Assembly (NCBI RefSeq): GCF_003182155.1
Contig: NZ_QGTG01000002.1
Location: 883,646 to 947,645, forward strand
Reading direction: 5' to 3'
DNA length: 64,000 bases
Origin: Chitinophaga sp. S165
GTDB taxonomy: Bacteria; Bacteroidota; Bacteroidia; Chitinophagales; Chitinophagaceae
In this document: positions 8,021 to 15,999 of the stretch, piece after piece
Position numbering within the stretch: position 1 is the stretch's first letter
Layout: each line of letters begins with the position of its first letter
Translations under genes and position numbers: made by a program
Notes under the pieces: model-generated
Told to the model about the DNA's origin: nothing
Database searches by the model: none
The model's input: the letters and a program-made list of their open reading frames with translations, nothing else

Positions 8021-10744
8021 ATGCGGTTTTTTTATAAAAAATGCATGACGATATATCGTCGTTTCGCCAAGGTCGGCCGTTATTTTGCTATTATAAAGCG
8101 ATTATCTTTGTCAGTCAATGATTTATACAACTTTGGTTTTATTCTTTTTAATGCTGATATCGTGAATGCCAACAGTACGCCTTTTAGGGAAACATTACAG
8201 ACCATTGATTTTTTGCTATCTGTCAGTAACGGGATTACTTCAATAAGGGATAAAAAGACCCTCTTAAATGTGCTACAATATAAGTTAAAGGAGGCATTCC
8301 TTTTTAAGGATATTGCAATACACCTTTATCCTTTTGAAGGACCGGATGAAATAGAGTGTCTATATACCGGCCGGGATATGGAGAATATGTCCGATCTGTT
8401 TGAAAATGAATTTATTGCTAAGGTCCGAAATGCAACGGTACCTCAGATCCTGCATACAGATGCTTTAAGTGTCATTTGTACTCCTATCCGGAATAAGGAG
8501 ACGATAATAGGCGAATTGTTACTTTTTACCGTAAATGAAGAAGCGTATACTCCGGATGTTCTTTCACTGTTGCAGTTAGTCACGAATCACATATCGGCCG
8601 TTATCTGTAATATTCTTGCACAGGAACAAATTGCTGAAAGAGAACAGGAAAGGGCTATTCTGCTATCATTGAGTAATGACCTTGCATCGGTAAGAAGCAA
8701 AAACGATCTGTTGCAGATCATCCACCGGAAAATAAAAAAGATATTCCCTATCCGGAATGTGTCCATTAATCTTGTAAATGAGGATAGCATAACATATTCT
8801 CAATACCTGGTTGTGACCGAGGATGCATTGCAGCCCGTAAATTATGAAAATGTTATAACCAATAGCTATCCTGTTAATGACGGCTTCTTTAACAAGCTCC
8901 TTTATGCCGCAGATCCTGCGATCATAGATCTTGAGGCGCTGGCCGCTACCGGTAGTATTCCTGTTTTCATGAAATTCATGTTAGAAACAGGCATTAAGAA
9001 GGCGGTTATTGTGCCTCTTCGTACTGAAGCAAAACAGCTCGGGTTATTTACTTTATTCTTCGAAGAAAAGGTGGTGTTACGCCGGCGACAGCTCAACCTG
9101 ATCAATGGTATTTCCTATCAGCTTTCCATTGCGCTGGCCAATATTTTTGCCAATGAAGACCTGGAGCAAAGAAATAAGGAGAAGGCCGTATTGCTTTCTA
9201 TCAGCAACGCTATAGCAACCGTGCGTAATAAGGAACACTTGCTGGATGCTATCAATCCTTTCTTTTCACAATTGTTTCCTTTTTCATACGATCTGATAGG
9301 TAGCATCAGTGCAGACGGTAATAAGTTCAATATTGTTACTGCACGTTCAGGGAAACAGGCAGATCCCCTGGCTTCTTTTCAGGAAGGGGACGTCTGGCAA
9401 TATTCAAGAGAGTACGAGCCTTTCCGGGAAGTTGTAGCATCGCCGCATCCTGTTGTATTCGATTTGGATACATTAATGAAGGAAAGACATAATCCTGACT
9501 TTCTGAAGTGGGCATATGTGCAGGGAGCCCGTGAAATGATCATAGCGGCTATTCGAAGCAAAGACAAGATCTGGGGCTATTTTATCTTTTTCTCCCAAAA
9601 GAAGAACAGGCCGGACCATAATCAGCTCAGCATCATTCAGTCAATAACAACGCAACTGACTACGGCATTATTTAATTTATTGTCAACAGAGAAGGTGGAG
9701 AAACAGCTTCTGGAGATCAGGACCTACAAAGAGAAGCTGGAGATGGAAAATATGTACCTGCAGGAAGAAATAGGAACAGTATATAATTACACTGAAATAG
9801 TTGGTAACAGTCCTGAACTGCAACAGGTGTTTCAGGTAATAAAACAAGTATCTCCATCAGACAGTACTGTATTAATATTGGGCGAGACGGGCACCGGTAA
9901 GGAACTTATAGCCAGAGCTATTCATAGTAATTCCGGAAGTAAAGGCAAAATGATGGTGAAGGTGAATTGTGCCACGCTGCCTGCTAACCTGATAGAAAGC
10001 GAATTGTTCGGTCACGAGAGGGGAAGCTTCACCGGAGCTACAGAACAGCGGATCGGTAAGTTTGAGCTTGCGAACAATGGCGTTCTTTTCCTGGATGAAA
10101 TAGGCGAATTGTCGCTGGAACTTCAGTCAAAATTGTTGCGGGTATTACAGGAAAAGGAAATAGAACGGATTGGGGGGAAAAAAACGATCCGGCTGAATGT
10201 AAGGATTATTGCCGCTACCAACAGGAATCTCTGGGACGAAGTACAGCAGGGAAGATTCCGGGATGATCTCTATTACAGGTTAAACGTATTCCCGGTTGAA
10301 TTACCTCCTTTAAGAAACAGAAAGGATGATATCCCATTACTGGTAAATCACTTTGTAAACAGGTACAGCCGTAAAACCGGCAGAGAGATAAAACAGGTTA
10401 CTCAGAAAGTAATGACACAACTGGTGGAGTACAGCTGGCCGGGAAATATCCGCGAGTTGGAACATGTAATTGAGCGAAGTGTTATCATGAATCCCGGACC
10501 TGTAATAAAAGACCTTGTTTTGCCATCTGAAACAAAGAAGAGTGGTGTACATATCACTTCTGCCAACAGTGGATTTGAAGTAAAGACAATTGATGAAATG
10601 GAGCGCGATTACATTTTAAGTATCCTTAAAAGGTGCAATGGCCGGATTTATGGCGAACGCGGAGCGGCAGCCTTACTTAAGATCCCTCCTACCACCCTGA
10701 ATTCAAAGATTAAAAAGCTGGGTATAAAAAGAGTGCATGATTAA
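8021..10744 (+). CDS. Sigma-54-dependent activator with three GAF-like sensor domains
   Basis: A 907-residue cytoplasmic enhancer-binding protein. Three GAF-like repeats fill the first 560 residues, each opening with a similar helix ([45 protein letters not shown]). A coiled segment follows, then the AAA+ domain with Walker A GETGTGKE at 621-628, the sigma-54 contact loop at 668-673 and Walker B FLDEIGEL, ending in a Fis-type HTH ([24 protein letters not shown]). The contact loop reads GSFTGA rather than GAFTGA, a known minor variant. ATG 8021 follows AAAGGT; an in-frame TTG lies 15 bp upstream. The first 60 residues are AT-rich in coding and fit no domain, so the true start may be later. Confidence 0.85.
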   Translation: MRFFYKKCMTIYRRFAKVGRYFAIIKRLSLSVNDLYNFGFILFNADIVNANSTPFRETLQTIDFLLSVSNGITSIRDKKTLLNVLQYKLKEAFLFKDIAIHLYPFEGPDEIECLYTGRDMENMSDLFENEFIAKVRNATVPQILHTDALSVICTPIRNKETIIGELLLFTVNEEAYTPDVLSLLQLVTNHISAVICNILAQEQIAEREQERAILLSLSNDLASVRSKNDLLQIIHRKIKKIFPIRNVSINLVNEDSITYSQYLVVTEDALQPVNYENVITNSYPVNDGFFNKLLYAADPAIIDLEALAATGSIPVFMKFMLETGIKKAVIVPLRTEAKQLGLFTLFFEEKVVLRRRQLNLINGISYQLSIALANIFANEDLEQRNKEKAVLLSISNAIATVRNKEHLLDAINPFFSQLFPFSYDLIGSISADGNKFNIVTARSGKQADPLASFQEGDVWQYSREYEPFREVVASPHPVVFDLDTLMKERHNPDFLKWAYVQGAREMIIAAIRSKDKIWGYFIFFSQKKNRPDHNQLSIIQSITTQLTTALFNLLSTEKVEKQLLEIRTYKEKLEMENMYLQEEIGTVYNYTEIVGNSPELQQVFQVIKQVSPSDSTVLILGETGTGKELIARAIHSNSGSKGKMMVKVNCATLPANLIESELFGHERGSFTGATEQRIGKFELANNGVLFLDEIGELSLELQSKLLRVLQEKEIERIGGKKTIRLNVRIIAATNRNLWDEVQQGRFRDDLYYRLNVFPVELPPLRNRKDDIPLLVNHFVNRYSRKTGREIKQVTQKVMTQLVEYSWPGNIRELEHVIERSVIMNPGPVIKDLVLPSETKKSGVHITSANSGFEVKTIDEMERDYILSILKRCNGRIYGERGAAALLKIPPTTLNSKIKKLGIKRVHD

Positions 10745-10752
10745 ATAGACGT

Positions 10753-10784
10753 CATTGTCAGCATTTGAAACGTATCTGACAGTG
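10753..10784. terminator. Hairpin between convergent genes
   Basis: A 9-bp stem (CATTGTCAG/CTGACAGTG, one G-T pair) lies 8 bp after the sigma-54 activator stop and 30 bp before the end of the minus-strand small gene. There is no strong T-run on either side, so termination is only probable. Confidence 0.4.
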
Positions 10785-10813
10785 AGTTGTTCATTGCATT
10801 AAACAATGTATTT

Positions 10814-11011
10814 CTAATCATCCCGCTCGATCTCAGGTAAAGCCATCGCTCCCTTCATTATCGTCACGCCGGCATTATCAACAAGACCTGCACCCCGGTG
10901 CATTCTTGTTGCGACCATCACAGTTTCTTGTAAACCGGAGATGAGTGCTGTGTTGGCAATATCGTTGTCTTTTGTTAGTTCAGTGGCCTGAAGGCCGTTT
11001 ACATAAACCAT
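10814..11011 (-). CDS. Small protein of unknown function, last gene of the tRNA/YkuK operon
   Basis: A 65-residue ORF that starts 13 bp after the YkuK stop codon on the same strand, so it is probably co-transcribed and may be coupled. It is soluble, mildly acidic at the C-terminus (PEIERDD), and contains a segment RMHRGAGLVDNAGVTIMKGAM rich in small residues. I do not recognise a family. Its position is the main argument that it is real; a decayed fragment of a larger gene is an alternative. Confidence 0.45.
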   Translation of the reverse strand: MVYVNGLQATELTKDNDIANTALISGLQETVMVATRMHRGAGLVDNAGVTIMKGAMALPEIERDD

Positions 11012-11024
11012 ACAATTAAGAATT

Positions 11025-11510
11025 TTAATGAACTATTTTATTAGCGCAGGAAGTGCTTGCAAAAGCATGTGGCTTCGCTCTGAATGTGAAGCCCATCCCC
11101 ATGATGTATCCCATTGCTTCCTTTAATGCATCATTACTCCTGAAGTTGGGATTGGTGTTGATATCGGCATGTACTTCCATATCCACATTATACCTGGTGA
11201 AAATGTTACACAGAGAATAAGCCACTTCAATACTCTTTCCTACCTCTACAAGCATCCTTTCTTTGATGCTCATTTTGCGTAGTGTACTGTCGTTATGGAT
11301 GTACATGAATCCGCCTTTGCCCTTCCGGATAAAAACGATCACAGTGGCAAATTCAGTGACCCTGCCCTTTACCTGGCTATCGGTACCGATGCATACTTTC
11401 AGGTCATTACCTGCTTCTTTTTCTGCTGATAACATGTTGCTGATCTCATCAGCTATCGGCATGTTTATCTTTTCACCGTTCAGCCTTCTCCATTTGTAGA
11501 TCTGTTGCAT
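11025..11510 (-). CDS. YkuK/DUF458-family ribonuclease H-like protein
   Basis: A 161-residue protein matching the YkuK (DUF458) family, which adopts an RNase H-like fold. Landmarks are CIGTDSQVKG (Asp44), a central helix ERMLVEVGKSIEVA with acidic residues, HADINTNPNF (Asp116) and a C-terminal AKPHAFASTSCANKIVH. These acidic positions are consistent with metal-dependent nuclease activity, but YkuK has no established substrate that I know of. ATG 11510 lies 46 nt after the 3' end of tRNA-Gln, with no promoter or terminator visible between them. The nuclease and the two tRNAs are thus probably one transcript, under control of the two upstream attenuators. Confidence 0.78.
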   Translation of the reverse strand: MQQIYKWRRLNGEKINMPIADEISNMLSAEKEAGNDLKVCIGTDSQVKGRVTEFATVIVFIRKGKGGFMYIHNDSTLRKMSIKERMLVEVGKSIEVAYSLCNIFTRYNVDMEVHADINTNPNFRSNDALKEAMGYIMGMGFTFRAKPHAFASTSCANKIVH

Positions 11511-11555
11511 TGCTAAGTCATATTTTGTTGCATAAGAATTTAAAACATCATTTTG

Positions 11556-11627
11556 TTTCCAGACTCAGATTCGAACTGAGAACATCACAGTCAAAGTGTG
11601 ATATGTTAGCCATTACACTATCCGGAA
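11556..11627 (-). tRNA. tRNA-Gln (anticodon UUG), divergent
   Basis: The minus strand folds into a complete 72-nt cloverleaf: acceptor TTCCGGA/TCTGGAA (one G-T pair), D-stem GTGT/ACAT, a perfect anticodon stem TCACA/TGTGA with loop CTTTGAC (anticodon TTG), variable TGTT, and T-arm CTCAG-TTCGAAT-CTGAG. The U1-A72 first pair is typical of glutamine tRNAs. CCA is not encoded. It reads CAA (and CAG by wobble). The body does not look like a usual housekeeping glutamine tRNA, so it is probably an extra copy. Confidence 0.85.
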
Positions 11628-11633
11628 AAACTG

Positions 11634-11706
11634 TTGACCTGACCGGATTTGAACCGGTAACCTGCTGCGTATAAGGCAGATGCTCTAACCGTTGAGCTAC
11701 AGATGA
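11634..11706 (-). tRNA. tRNA-Ile (anticodon UAU), atypical
   Basis: A 73-nt cloverleaf on the minus strand, 6 nt upstream of tRNA-Gln: acceptor TCATCTG/CAGGTCA (one C-C mismatch, one T-G pair), D-arm GCTC-AACGGTTA-GAGC, anticodon stem TCTGC/GCAGC (one outer mismatch) with loop CTTATAC (anticodon TAT), and T-arm ACCGG-TTCAAAT-CCGGT. Bacteria normally read AUA with a CAU tRNA modified to lysidine, so a UAU isoleucine tRNA is unusual. Mismatches suggest relaxed constraint or specialised use. CCA is not encoded. Confidence 0.75.
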
Positions 11707-11721
11707 ATAAAGGGTAACAAA

Positions 11722-11756
11722 CAATAAAAAACCCGGTCGTGATAAACGACCGGGTT
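11722..11756 (-). terminator. Attenuator terminator 2, in front of the tRNA pair
   Basis: A perfect 11-bp stem (AACCCGGTCGT/ACGACCGGGTT, loop TTATC) followed by TTTTTATTG on the minus strand. It starts 25 nt after the stop of leader ORF 2 and ends only 16-24 nt before tRNA-Ile, with no promoter in between. Expression of the tRNAs and YkuK therefore requires read-through of this hairpin. Confidence 0.8.
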
Positions 11757-11807
11757 TATATGTAACTGATACAAGCGTACGCTAAATCAGACTATAATTT
11801 GGTCGTT
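11745..11807 (-). promoter_or_regulatory. Antiterminator pairing for attenuator 2
   Basis: AACGACC within codons 39-41 of leader ORF 2 (11807-11801) is complementary to GGTCGTT (11751-11745), the end of the 5' arm plus first loop base of terminator 2. The 7-bp pairing would exclude the terminator stem. It has the position expected for a ribosome-controlled antiterminator. Confidence 0.5.
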
Positions 11808-11922
11808 GAAAAACAGGGAGCAGCTCATTACCTGCATACATCCACGCATAGCTATGGGATGTGCCTGATAACTGTCGTGCACTGATCTGTTTAAATTGTA
11901 TGGGCGATAATTGTATTTGCAT
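11782..11922 (-). CDS. Leader peptide 2 (46 residues, AUA/CAA codons at its start)
   Basis: A short ORF beginning MQIQLSPIQF. Its first codons are ATG CAA ATA CAA, with ATA again at codon 8 and CAA at codon 9; glutamine makes up 6 of 46 residues. It opens 20 nt after terminator 1 and ends 25 nt before terminator 2. I find no separate promoter. Codon choice and position fit a regulatory leader peptide whose translation rate at AUA and CAA controls terminator 2. It shares the IQL motif with leader 1. A functional small protein is the alternative. Confidence 0.6.
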   Translation of the reverse strand: MQIQLSPIQFKQISARQLSGTSHSYAWMYAGNELLPVFQRPNYSLI

Positions 11923-11940
11923 ATCGTAAATTCAGGTAAA

Positions 11941-11971
11941 TGAAAAAGCCCCGCAATTGCTTGCGGGGCTT
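11941..11971 (-). terminator. Attenuator terminator 1
   Basis: A perfect 11-bp GC-rich stem (AAGCCCCGCAA/TTGCGGGGCTT, loop GCAA) followed by TTTC on the minus strand, 24 nt after the stop of leader ORF 1. The next ORF follows within 20 nt and has no promoter of its own, so downstream expression depends on read-through. Confidence 0.82.
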
Positions 11972-12027
11972 GTGTTATATCGAATCAGTTATTATCAACT
12001 ATTCTGCAGCATAACATGCCCCGCAAG
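11960..12027 (-). promoter_or_regulatory. Antiterminator pairing for attenuator 1
   Basis: CTTGCGGGGC, codons 22-25 of leader ORF 1 (12027-12018), is perfectly complementary over 10 nt to GCCCCGCAAG, the 5' arm of terminator 1 (11969-11960). The two structures are mutually exclusive. A ribosome stalled at AUA codons 4 or 8 would leave this segment free to pair, preventing terminator formation. Confidence 0.65.
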
Positions 12028-12090
12028 TGCCTCGCCATAAATCTGGCAGAAGGTACTTTTTGGTTCTATATGTAGCTGTATGCGTGACAT
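11995..12090 (-). CDS. Leader peptide 1 (31 residues, AUA at codons 4 and 8)
   Basis: A short ORF, MSRIQLHIEPKSTF..., with ATA at codons 4 and 8 and CAG at codon 5. It begins about 23 nt downstream of the inferred transcription start and is followed by terminator 1. The 3' part of the ORF (codons 22-25) carries the antiterminator segment, so coding and RNA-structure functions overlap. It has the features of a classical leader peptide; I do not recognise it as a known small protein. Confidence 0.62.
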   Translation of the reverse strand: MSRIQLHIEPKSTFCQIYGEALAGHVMLQNS

Positions 12091-12119
12091 GATATTGTTT
12101 GTGTTTTGTTTTAACGATG

Positions 12120-12152
12120 CAAAGATGAAACTATTTTTTCGATAATAACAAA
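12120..12152 (-). promoter_or_regulatory. Promoter of the leader/tRNA/YkuK operon
   Basis: Minus strand: TTTG (12152-12149), a 21-nt spacer and CATCTTTG (12127-12120), close to the Bacteroidota consensus TTTG-N19-21-TAnnTTTG. Transcription would start near 12113, leaving a 23-nt 5' UTR before leader ORF 1. I find no other good promoter between here and YkuK. Confidence 0.55.
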
Positions 12153-12211
12153 TTCAACAGTAAATATTTTTATGAATTTTTATATCTTGTTGAGTTATAA
12201 CCCTGTGTATA

Positions 12212-12970
12212 ATGAACGATATAATAGCAGAAAAACTGCTGGCTATAGAGAAAGAAAAGAATGTAAGAATACTATATGCCTGTGAGTCTGGAAGCCGTGC
12301 CTGGGGCTTCGCTTCACCTGATAGTGATTATGATGTCCGGTTCATTTATGCCCAGCCGGAAGATAGTTATCTCAGTATCGAGGAGAGAAAAGATGTAATA
12401 GAATTGCCTGTGAATGAAGTGTTGGATATCAGTGGATGGGATATACGAAAGGCGCTGCAACTATTTCTAAAATCGAATGCGCCGCTATATGAATGGTTGC
12501 AATCTGATATTGTTTATAAAGAAAGCACTGAGTTTAGAAGCGAATTGTTCCGGATGGCTGGAGAATACTTCTCAGGGCGTGCCGGGTGCCATCATTATAT
12601 TTCCATGGCAAGAAATACCTTTGAGCATGATCTGCAGGAAGAGCAGGTAAGGATCAAGAAGTATTTTTATGCCTTGCGCCCGGCATTGGCAGCACTGTGG
12701 ATTATTGAGAAAAAGACTGTACCTCCTATCACTTTCAGAGAGTTGAGGGTCGCTGTTGATGATAAAGCCTGGAACGATGCGGTGGACGATCTGCTGGCAC
12801 TGAAGAAGATCTCCGATGAGAAAACAAGGATATCACCACTACCTGTGCTGCAGGAGTGGATAGGAAAAATGATCACTTACTGTAAGGAACAAGCAGCATT
12901 CATACCTGCTATACAGCATGATACAATAGCGCTGAATAATGTATTCAGAAAATATATTAAAGTTCAATGA
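12212..12970 (+). CDS. RlaP/YcgL-like nucleotidyltransferase 1
   Basis: A 252-residue DNA-polymerase-beta-superfamily nucleotidyltransferase of the RlaP (PF10127, formerly YcgL) kind. The catalytic signature is GSRAWGFASPDSDYDVRFIY: GSRA at 27-30 and the metal-binding acidic pair Asp39 and Asp41, with a third acid probably in LDISGWD (72-77). A helical C-terminal half follows, with HDLQEEQVRIKKYFYALRPALAALWI. The family is linked with RNA ligase and RNA repair contexts; the nucleotide and acceptor are unknown here. It diverges from the leader/tRNA operon and overlaps the next gene by 4 nt (ATGA). Confidence 0.78.
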   Translation: MNDIIAEKLLAIEKEKNVRILYACESGSRAWGFASPDSDYDVRFIYAQPEDSYLSIEERKDVIELPVNEVLDISGWDIRKALQLFLKSNAPLYEWLQSDIVYKESTEFRSELFRMAGEYFSGRAGCHHYISMARNTFEHDLQEEQVRIKKYFYALRPALAALWIIEKKTVPPITFRELRVAVDDKAWNDAVDDLLALKKISDEKTRISPLPVLQEWIGKMITYCKEQAAFIPAIQHDTIALNNVFRKYIKVQ

Positions 12971-14037
12971 CCTTAGAAGCATTACAATCTGGTACACAAC
13001 ACCTTTTATTGAAGTGTATAAGTGGCAGCAGAGCGCAGCACTTGCATTCCCCTGCCTCAGATACGGATATAAAGGGGATCTTTGTATTACCGCCCGGTGA
13101 GTTGTACGGATTGACTTATACGCCACAGATCTCAAACAGCACAAATGATGAAGTTTATTTTGAGATAGGCAGATTCATAGACCTGTTGAGTAAAAATAAT
13201 CCTAACATCATAGAGTTGCTTAGCACACCGTCTGACTGTGTGTTGTTTCGTCATGCATTGATGGATCAAATAAAGCCGGAAGATTTCCTGTCGAAGTTAT
13301 GTAAAGACACCTTCGCCGGTTATGCTGCATCCCAGATTAAAAAGGCAAAGGGGCTGAATAAAAAGATCCATAGGCCGGTAGATGAAAAACGCAAATCTGT
13401 ACTGGATTTCTGTTACGTCATTGCCGGAAATGGTAGTGTACCTTTGCAGCAGTGGCTGGATGATCAAGGATACTCACCAAACCAATGTGGTTTGACACAG
13501 GTAGCGCATTTCAGGGATGTTTACCTGTTGTTTCATCAGCATCAGATAACGGGTGATGCGTTCCTGAAAGGCATCGTATCCGGAGATGCTGCTAACGACG
13601 TACAATTGAGCTCAATTCCTGCAGGCATTCCTCACCTCGCTGTCATGAACTTTAACAAAGATGGGTATTCAGTATATTGCCGGGAATATCTTGAATACTG
13701 GGAATGGGTCGAAAAAAGGAACGATGCCAGATACCAGAATACAATGACCCATGGAAAGAACTATGATGCAAAAAATATGATGCATACTTTCCGTTTGTTG
13801 AGCATGGCGGAAGAGATAGCGGTGGAGCGCAAGGTAATTGTACAGAGAAAAGACAGGGAATTTCTATTGAAGATCAAGAGCGGGGAATTTGAATACGATG
13901 ACCTGTTGAAAATGGTGGATGCAAAACTGGAGAAAATGGATGATCTGTATGAGCGTTCCGGTTTGCCGGACGCGCCGGATATAAGTAAGGCAGAAGCTGT
14001 TCTTGTAAGTATCAGAGAGCAATTTTATAAACAATAG
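12967..14037 (+). CDS. RlaP-like nucleotidyltransferase 2
   Basis: A 356-residue partner of the preceding protein, with the same nucleotidyltransferase start: CISGSRAQHLHSPASDTDIKGIFVLP (GSRA at 20-23, Asp32 and Asp34). The rest differs from protein 1, with a long helical part containing AGYAASQIKKAKGLNKKI and a C-terminal segment NTMTHGKNYDAKNMMHTFRLL. Its ATG lies inside the stop of gene 1, so translation is coupled and the two may form a heteromer. A tandem pair of divergent RlaP-like enzymes suggests two different steps or substrates, perhaps in end repair of RNA. Confidence 0.74.
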   Translation: MTLEALQSGTQHLLLKCISGSRAQHLHSPASDTDIKGIFVLPPGELYGLTYTPQISNSTNDEVYFEIGRFIDLLSKNNPNIIELLSTPSDCVLFRHALMDQIKPEDFLSKLCKDTFAGYAASQIKKAKGLNKKIHRPVDEKRKSVLDFCYVIAGNGSVPLQQWLDDQGYSPNQCGLTQVAHFRDVYLLFHQHQITGDAFLKGIVSGDAANDVQLSSIPAGIPHLAVMNFNKDGYSVYCREYLEYWEWVEKRNDARYQNTMTHGKNYDAKNMMHTFRLLSMAEEIAVERKVIVQRKDREFLLKIKSGEFEYDDLLKMVDAKLEKMDDLYERSGLPDAPDISKAEAVLVSIREQFYKQ

Positions 14038-14086
14038 TCATGGACGGAACATTGCGCCAGGAGATTGGGCAGAATTGTTGCAGTAA

Positions 14087-15364
14087 CTAAGGTTTTACTT
14101 CGGATCGATATTTCCTGATGAAGTAGACCATACAGATACTTGTGCCGATTATGCCCGCGCATCCTGTAATCAGCACTAATTGTGTATAGAACTGCAACCA
14201 GTTTGCCTGAATGCGGAACAGGGATTTGGTTAGCAGCACTCCTACACTGCCAAGATAACCGAAGGAGTCTGCCAGGTAAATGAGGAATCCGACATTGCCG
14301 GAAAACCGGAAGGTGGCAATAAAACGGTCAAACAATATACTGTTGAATGGAATGTAGACCATAAACAACCCTAAACCCACAAGTATCATCCACAAGTATA
14401 ATGACAACCCCGATTGCAGATACAGCACAGTTGCTATCAGAGAAATGATGAATCCAAGCAGCATAATAATTTGAGTAATTAAAAATGCCTTATAATTATG
14501 CTGGATAAATATCATAGAGGCGATCATTACTAAAATGACGAGGGAAATGATAGTCTCCGTCTGGGCGAATACGCTGGCATCAAAGGATTCGCGCGAGGCT
14601 CTCCACATATCTGCCATAAAGCTGTCTCTTACTTCTCTTAGTATTGTAACGAGTATATAAATGATGATAAGCATTATCAGGCCTGGAAGAAATCTGGATA
14701 TGAGTTTTTTTCTTTCTTCTACCGACATAGGTAAGCGCTGCATTCGTTGTGCTTCATCTGCCGCATCCGGTAATGGGATCTTCTCAAGTAAATATACAAA
14801 TAGCAATAGCGGCAGGAGAAATACGCCACCCACTGTGAAGGGCATCCAGAATTCATTTACGTGAAGGGACTGCATTACCCATTGGGCGGTAGATTTAGCA
14901 AGGCCGGAGGCAAATATAAAACTGACAGCCAGGGCTGCACTGATGAGATCTGTAGTGCGCCGCCCTTCAACAAAAGAGAATACAATACCCCATATCATCC
15001 CTAATGGAAATCCGTTAAAGAAAAGACACCAGGCATTATAAGGCGGAGGAATGATCGCAAACAGCAGCCAGGCGGCCCAGGATAGCCCCACCAGAAATAA
15101 TATCAATCGTCCCCTCCCAACTCTTTTCATTTCAGAAATGAACCTAATTCCGTAAAACTTGCTGCTCATATATCCGAATACCTGGGTGATCACTAATACG
15201 ATCTTATAATCCAGCCCCAGTACAGTATGTCCCTCATATGGCGCTACATTAAAGGCTTTCCGGAAAGCGAAAATGCAGGTATATGCTGCAAAAGCGATCA
15301 GAGCAGAAAAAAATGCCACACTAAGCTGGCGGGAAGAGAAACGATTTGGTATTGGCTGATGCAA
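14087..15364 (-). CDS. DUF5690-family multi-pass membrane protein
   Basis: A 425-residue integral membrane protein with about 11-12 hydrophobic helices and the overall look of a major-facilitator permease, matching DUF5690, a Bacteroidota family of unknown substrate. Recognisable stretches are YTCIFAFRKAFNVAPYEG, QVFGYMSSKFYGIRFISEM and YLADSFGYLGSVGVLL. It ends about 50 bp from the convergent RlaP pair and reads in the same direction as the small anchored protein and slipin upstream. Confidence 0.72.
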   Translation of the reverse strand: MHQPIPNRFSSRQLSVAFFSALIAFAAYTCIFAFRKAFNVAPYEGHTVLGLDYKIVLVITQVFGYMSSKFYGIRFISEMKRVGRGRLILFLVGLSWAAWLLFAIIPPPYNAWCLFFNGFPLGMIWGIVFSFVEGRRTTDLISAALAVSFIFASGLAKSTAQWVMQSLHVNEFWMPFTVGGVFLLPLLLFVYLLEKIPLPDAADEAQRMQRLPMSVEERKKLISRFLPGLIMLIIIYILVTILREVRDSFMADMWRASRESFDASVFAQTETIISLVILVMIASMIFIQHNYKAFLITQIIMLLGFIISLIATVLYLQSGLSLYLWMILVGLGLFMVYIPFNSILFDRFIATFRFSGNVGFLIYLADSFGYLGSVGVLLTKSLFRIQANWLQFYTQLVLITGCAGIIGTSICMVYFIRKYRSEVKP

Positions 15365-15399
15365 GGGAACAGGTTGATAGTACCTGTTAAAAATAACAA

Positions 15400-15918
15400 T
15401 TAATTGCGCTCCAGGAACACAGCTTTTTCCTGGATCTTTATCTGTTTGCGGAATGAAGATTTATAGGGGCCTGACATCACATCTCCTTTAATTGTAACCA
15501 GGTAGCGTTTGGTATGACTATGGCTGGTATTGAAAGTAAAGGTGAAGTGTTGGTCTTCTGTCAGAGGTTGCAGCAATTTGGCCTTACAGGGCAATTCCCT
15601 GTAAGAATTGGCCTCGCATCTGCTCTCGTCATTTCTGACTGCAATTGGTATGAGGGGAGTGGCATTAGCCGGTGAAATATTGATTTCGAGATTATTTAGG
15701 TACACTGTTTCCCTTATGTCTTCAAAGTTGACAATCACCCTAAGTTCGTTATCGCCACTGATAAGAAATTCGGGCACGGCAGAGAAATAAGGGGTCATTG
15801 ATGTATAAGCCGCTGCACGATCATACAACACAATAGTATCCAATTTGTAAGCAAACAGGAAATAACCGCAGATGGCTGCAGCGGTCACAATAAAGATGGT
15901 AATGCCATATTTTAGCAT
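15400..15918 (-). CDS. Hypothetical membrane-anchored protein
   Basis: A 172-residue protein with one N-terminal hydrophobic segment (YGITIFIVTAAAICGYFLFAY) and a predicted beta-rich exterior domain with two Cys (Cys104 and Cys115) that could form a disulfide. I do not recognise a family. It starts about 80 bp after the slipin stop and is 35 bp upstream of the DUF5690 gene, consistent with one minus-strand transcription unit, although a terminator-like hairpin lies between slipin and this gene. Confidence 0.55.
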   Translation of the reverse strand: MLKYGITIFIVTAAAICGYFLFAYKLDTIVLYDRAAAYTSMTPYFSAVPEFLISGDNELRVIVNFEDIRETVYLNNLEINISPANATPLIPIAVRNDESRCEANSYRELPCKAKLLQPLTEDQHFTFTFNTSHSHTKRYLVTIKGDVMSGPYKSSFRKQIKIQEKAVFLERN

Positions 15919-15941
15919 GTGCTAAAAATAGAGTGCATTGG

Positions 15942-15969
15942 GAAAAAACGGAATCCCTGAAAACAGGGG
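15942..15969 (-). terminator. Terminator-like hairpin after the slipin gene
   Basis: Minus-strand stem CCCTG/CAGGG with a TTTT loop, followed by ATTCCGTTTTTTCCC, about 30 bp past the slipin stop. The stem is short, so termination may be partial. Confidence 0.45.
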
Positions 15970-15999
15970 TTTTATAAAATAAAGAAGGGATGAACATTG

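Noticed and set aside
11722..11971. The two GC-rich hairpins as simple gene-end terminators of two unrelated small genes
   Set aside because: Not excluded, but the complementary segments inside each preceding ORF and the lack of promoters after each hairpin fit attenuation better.
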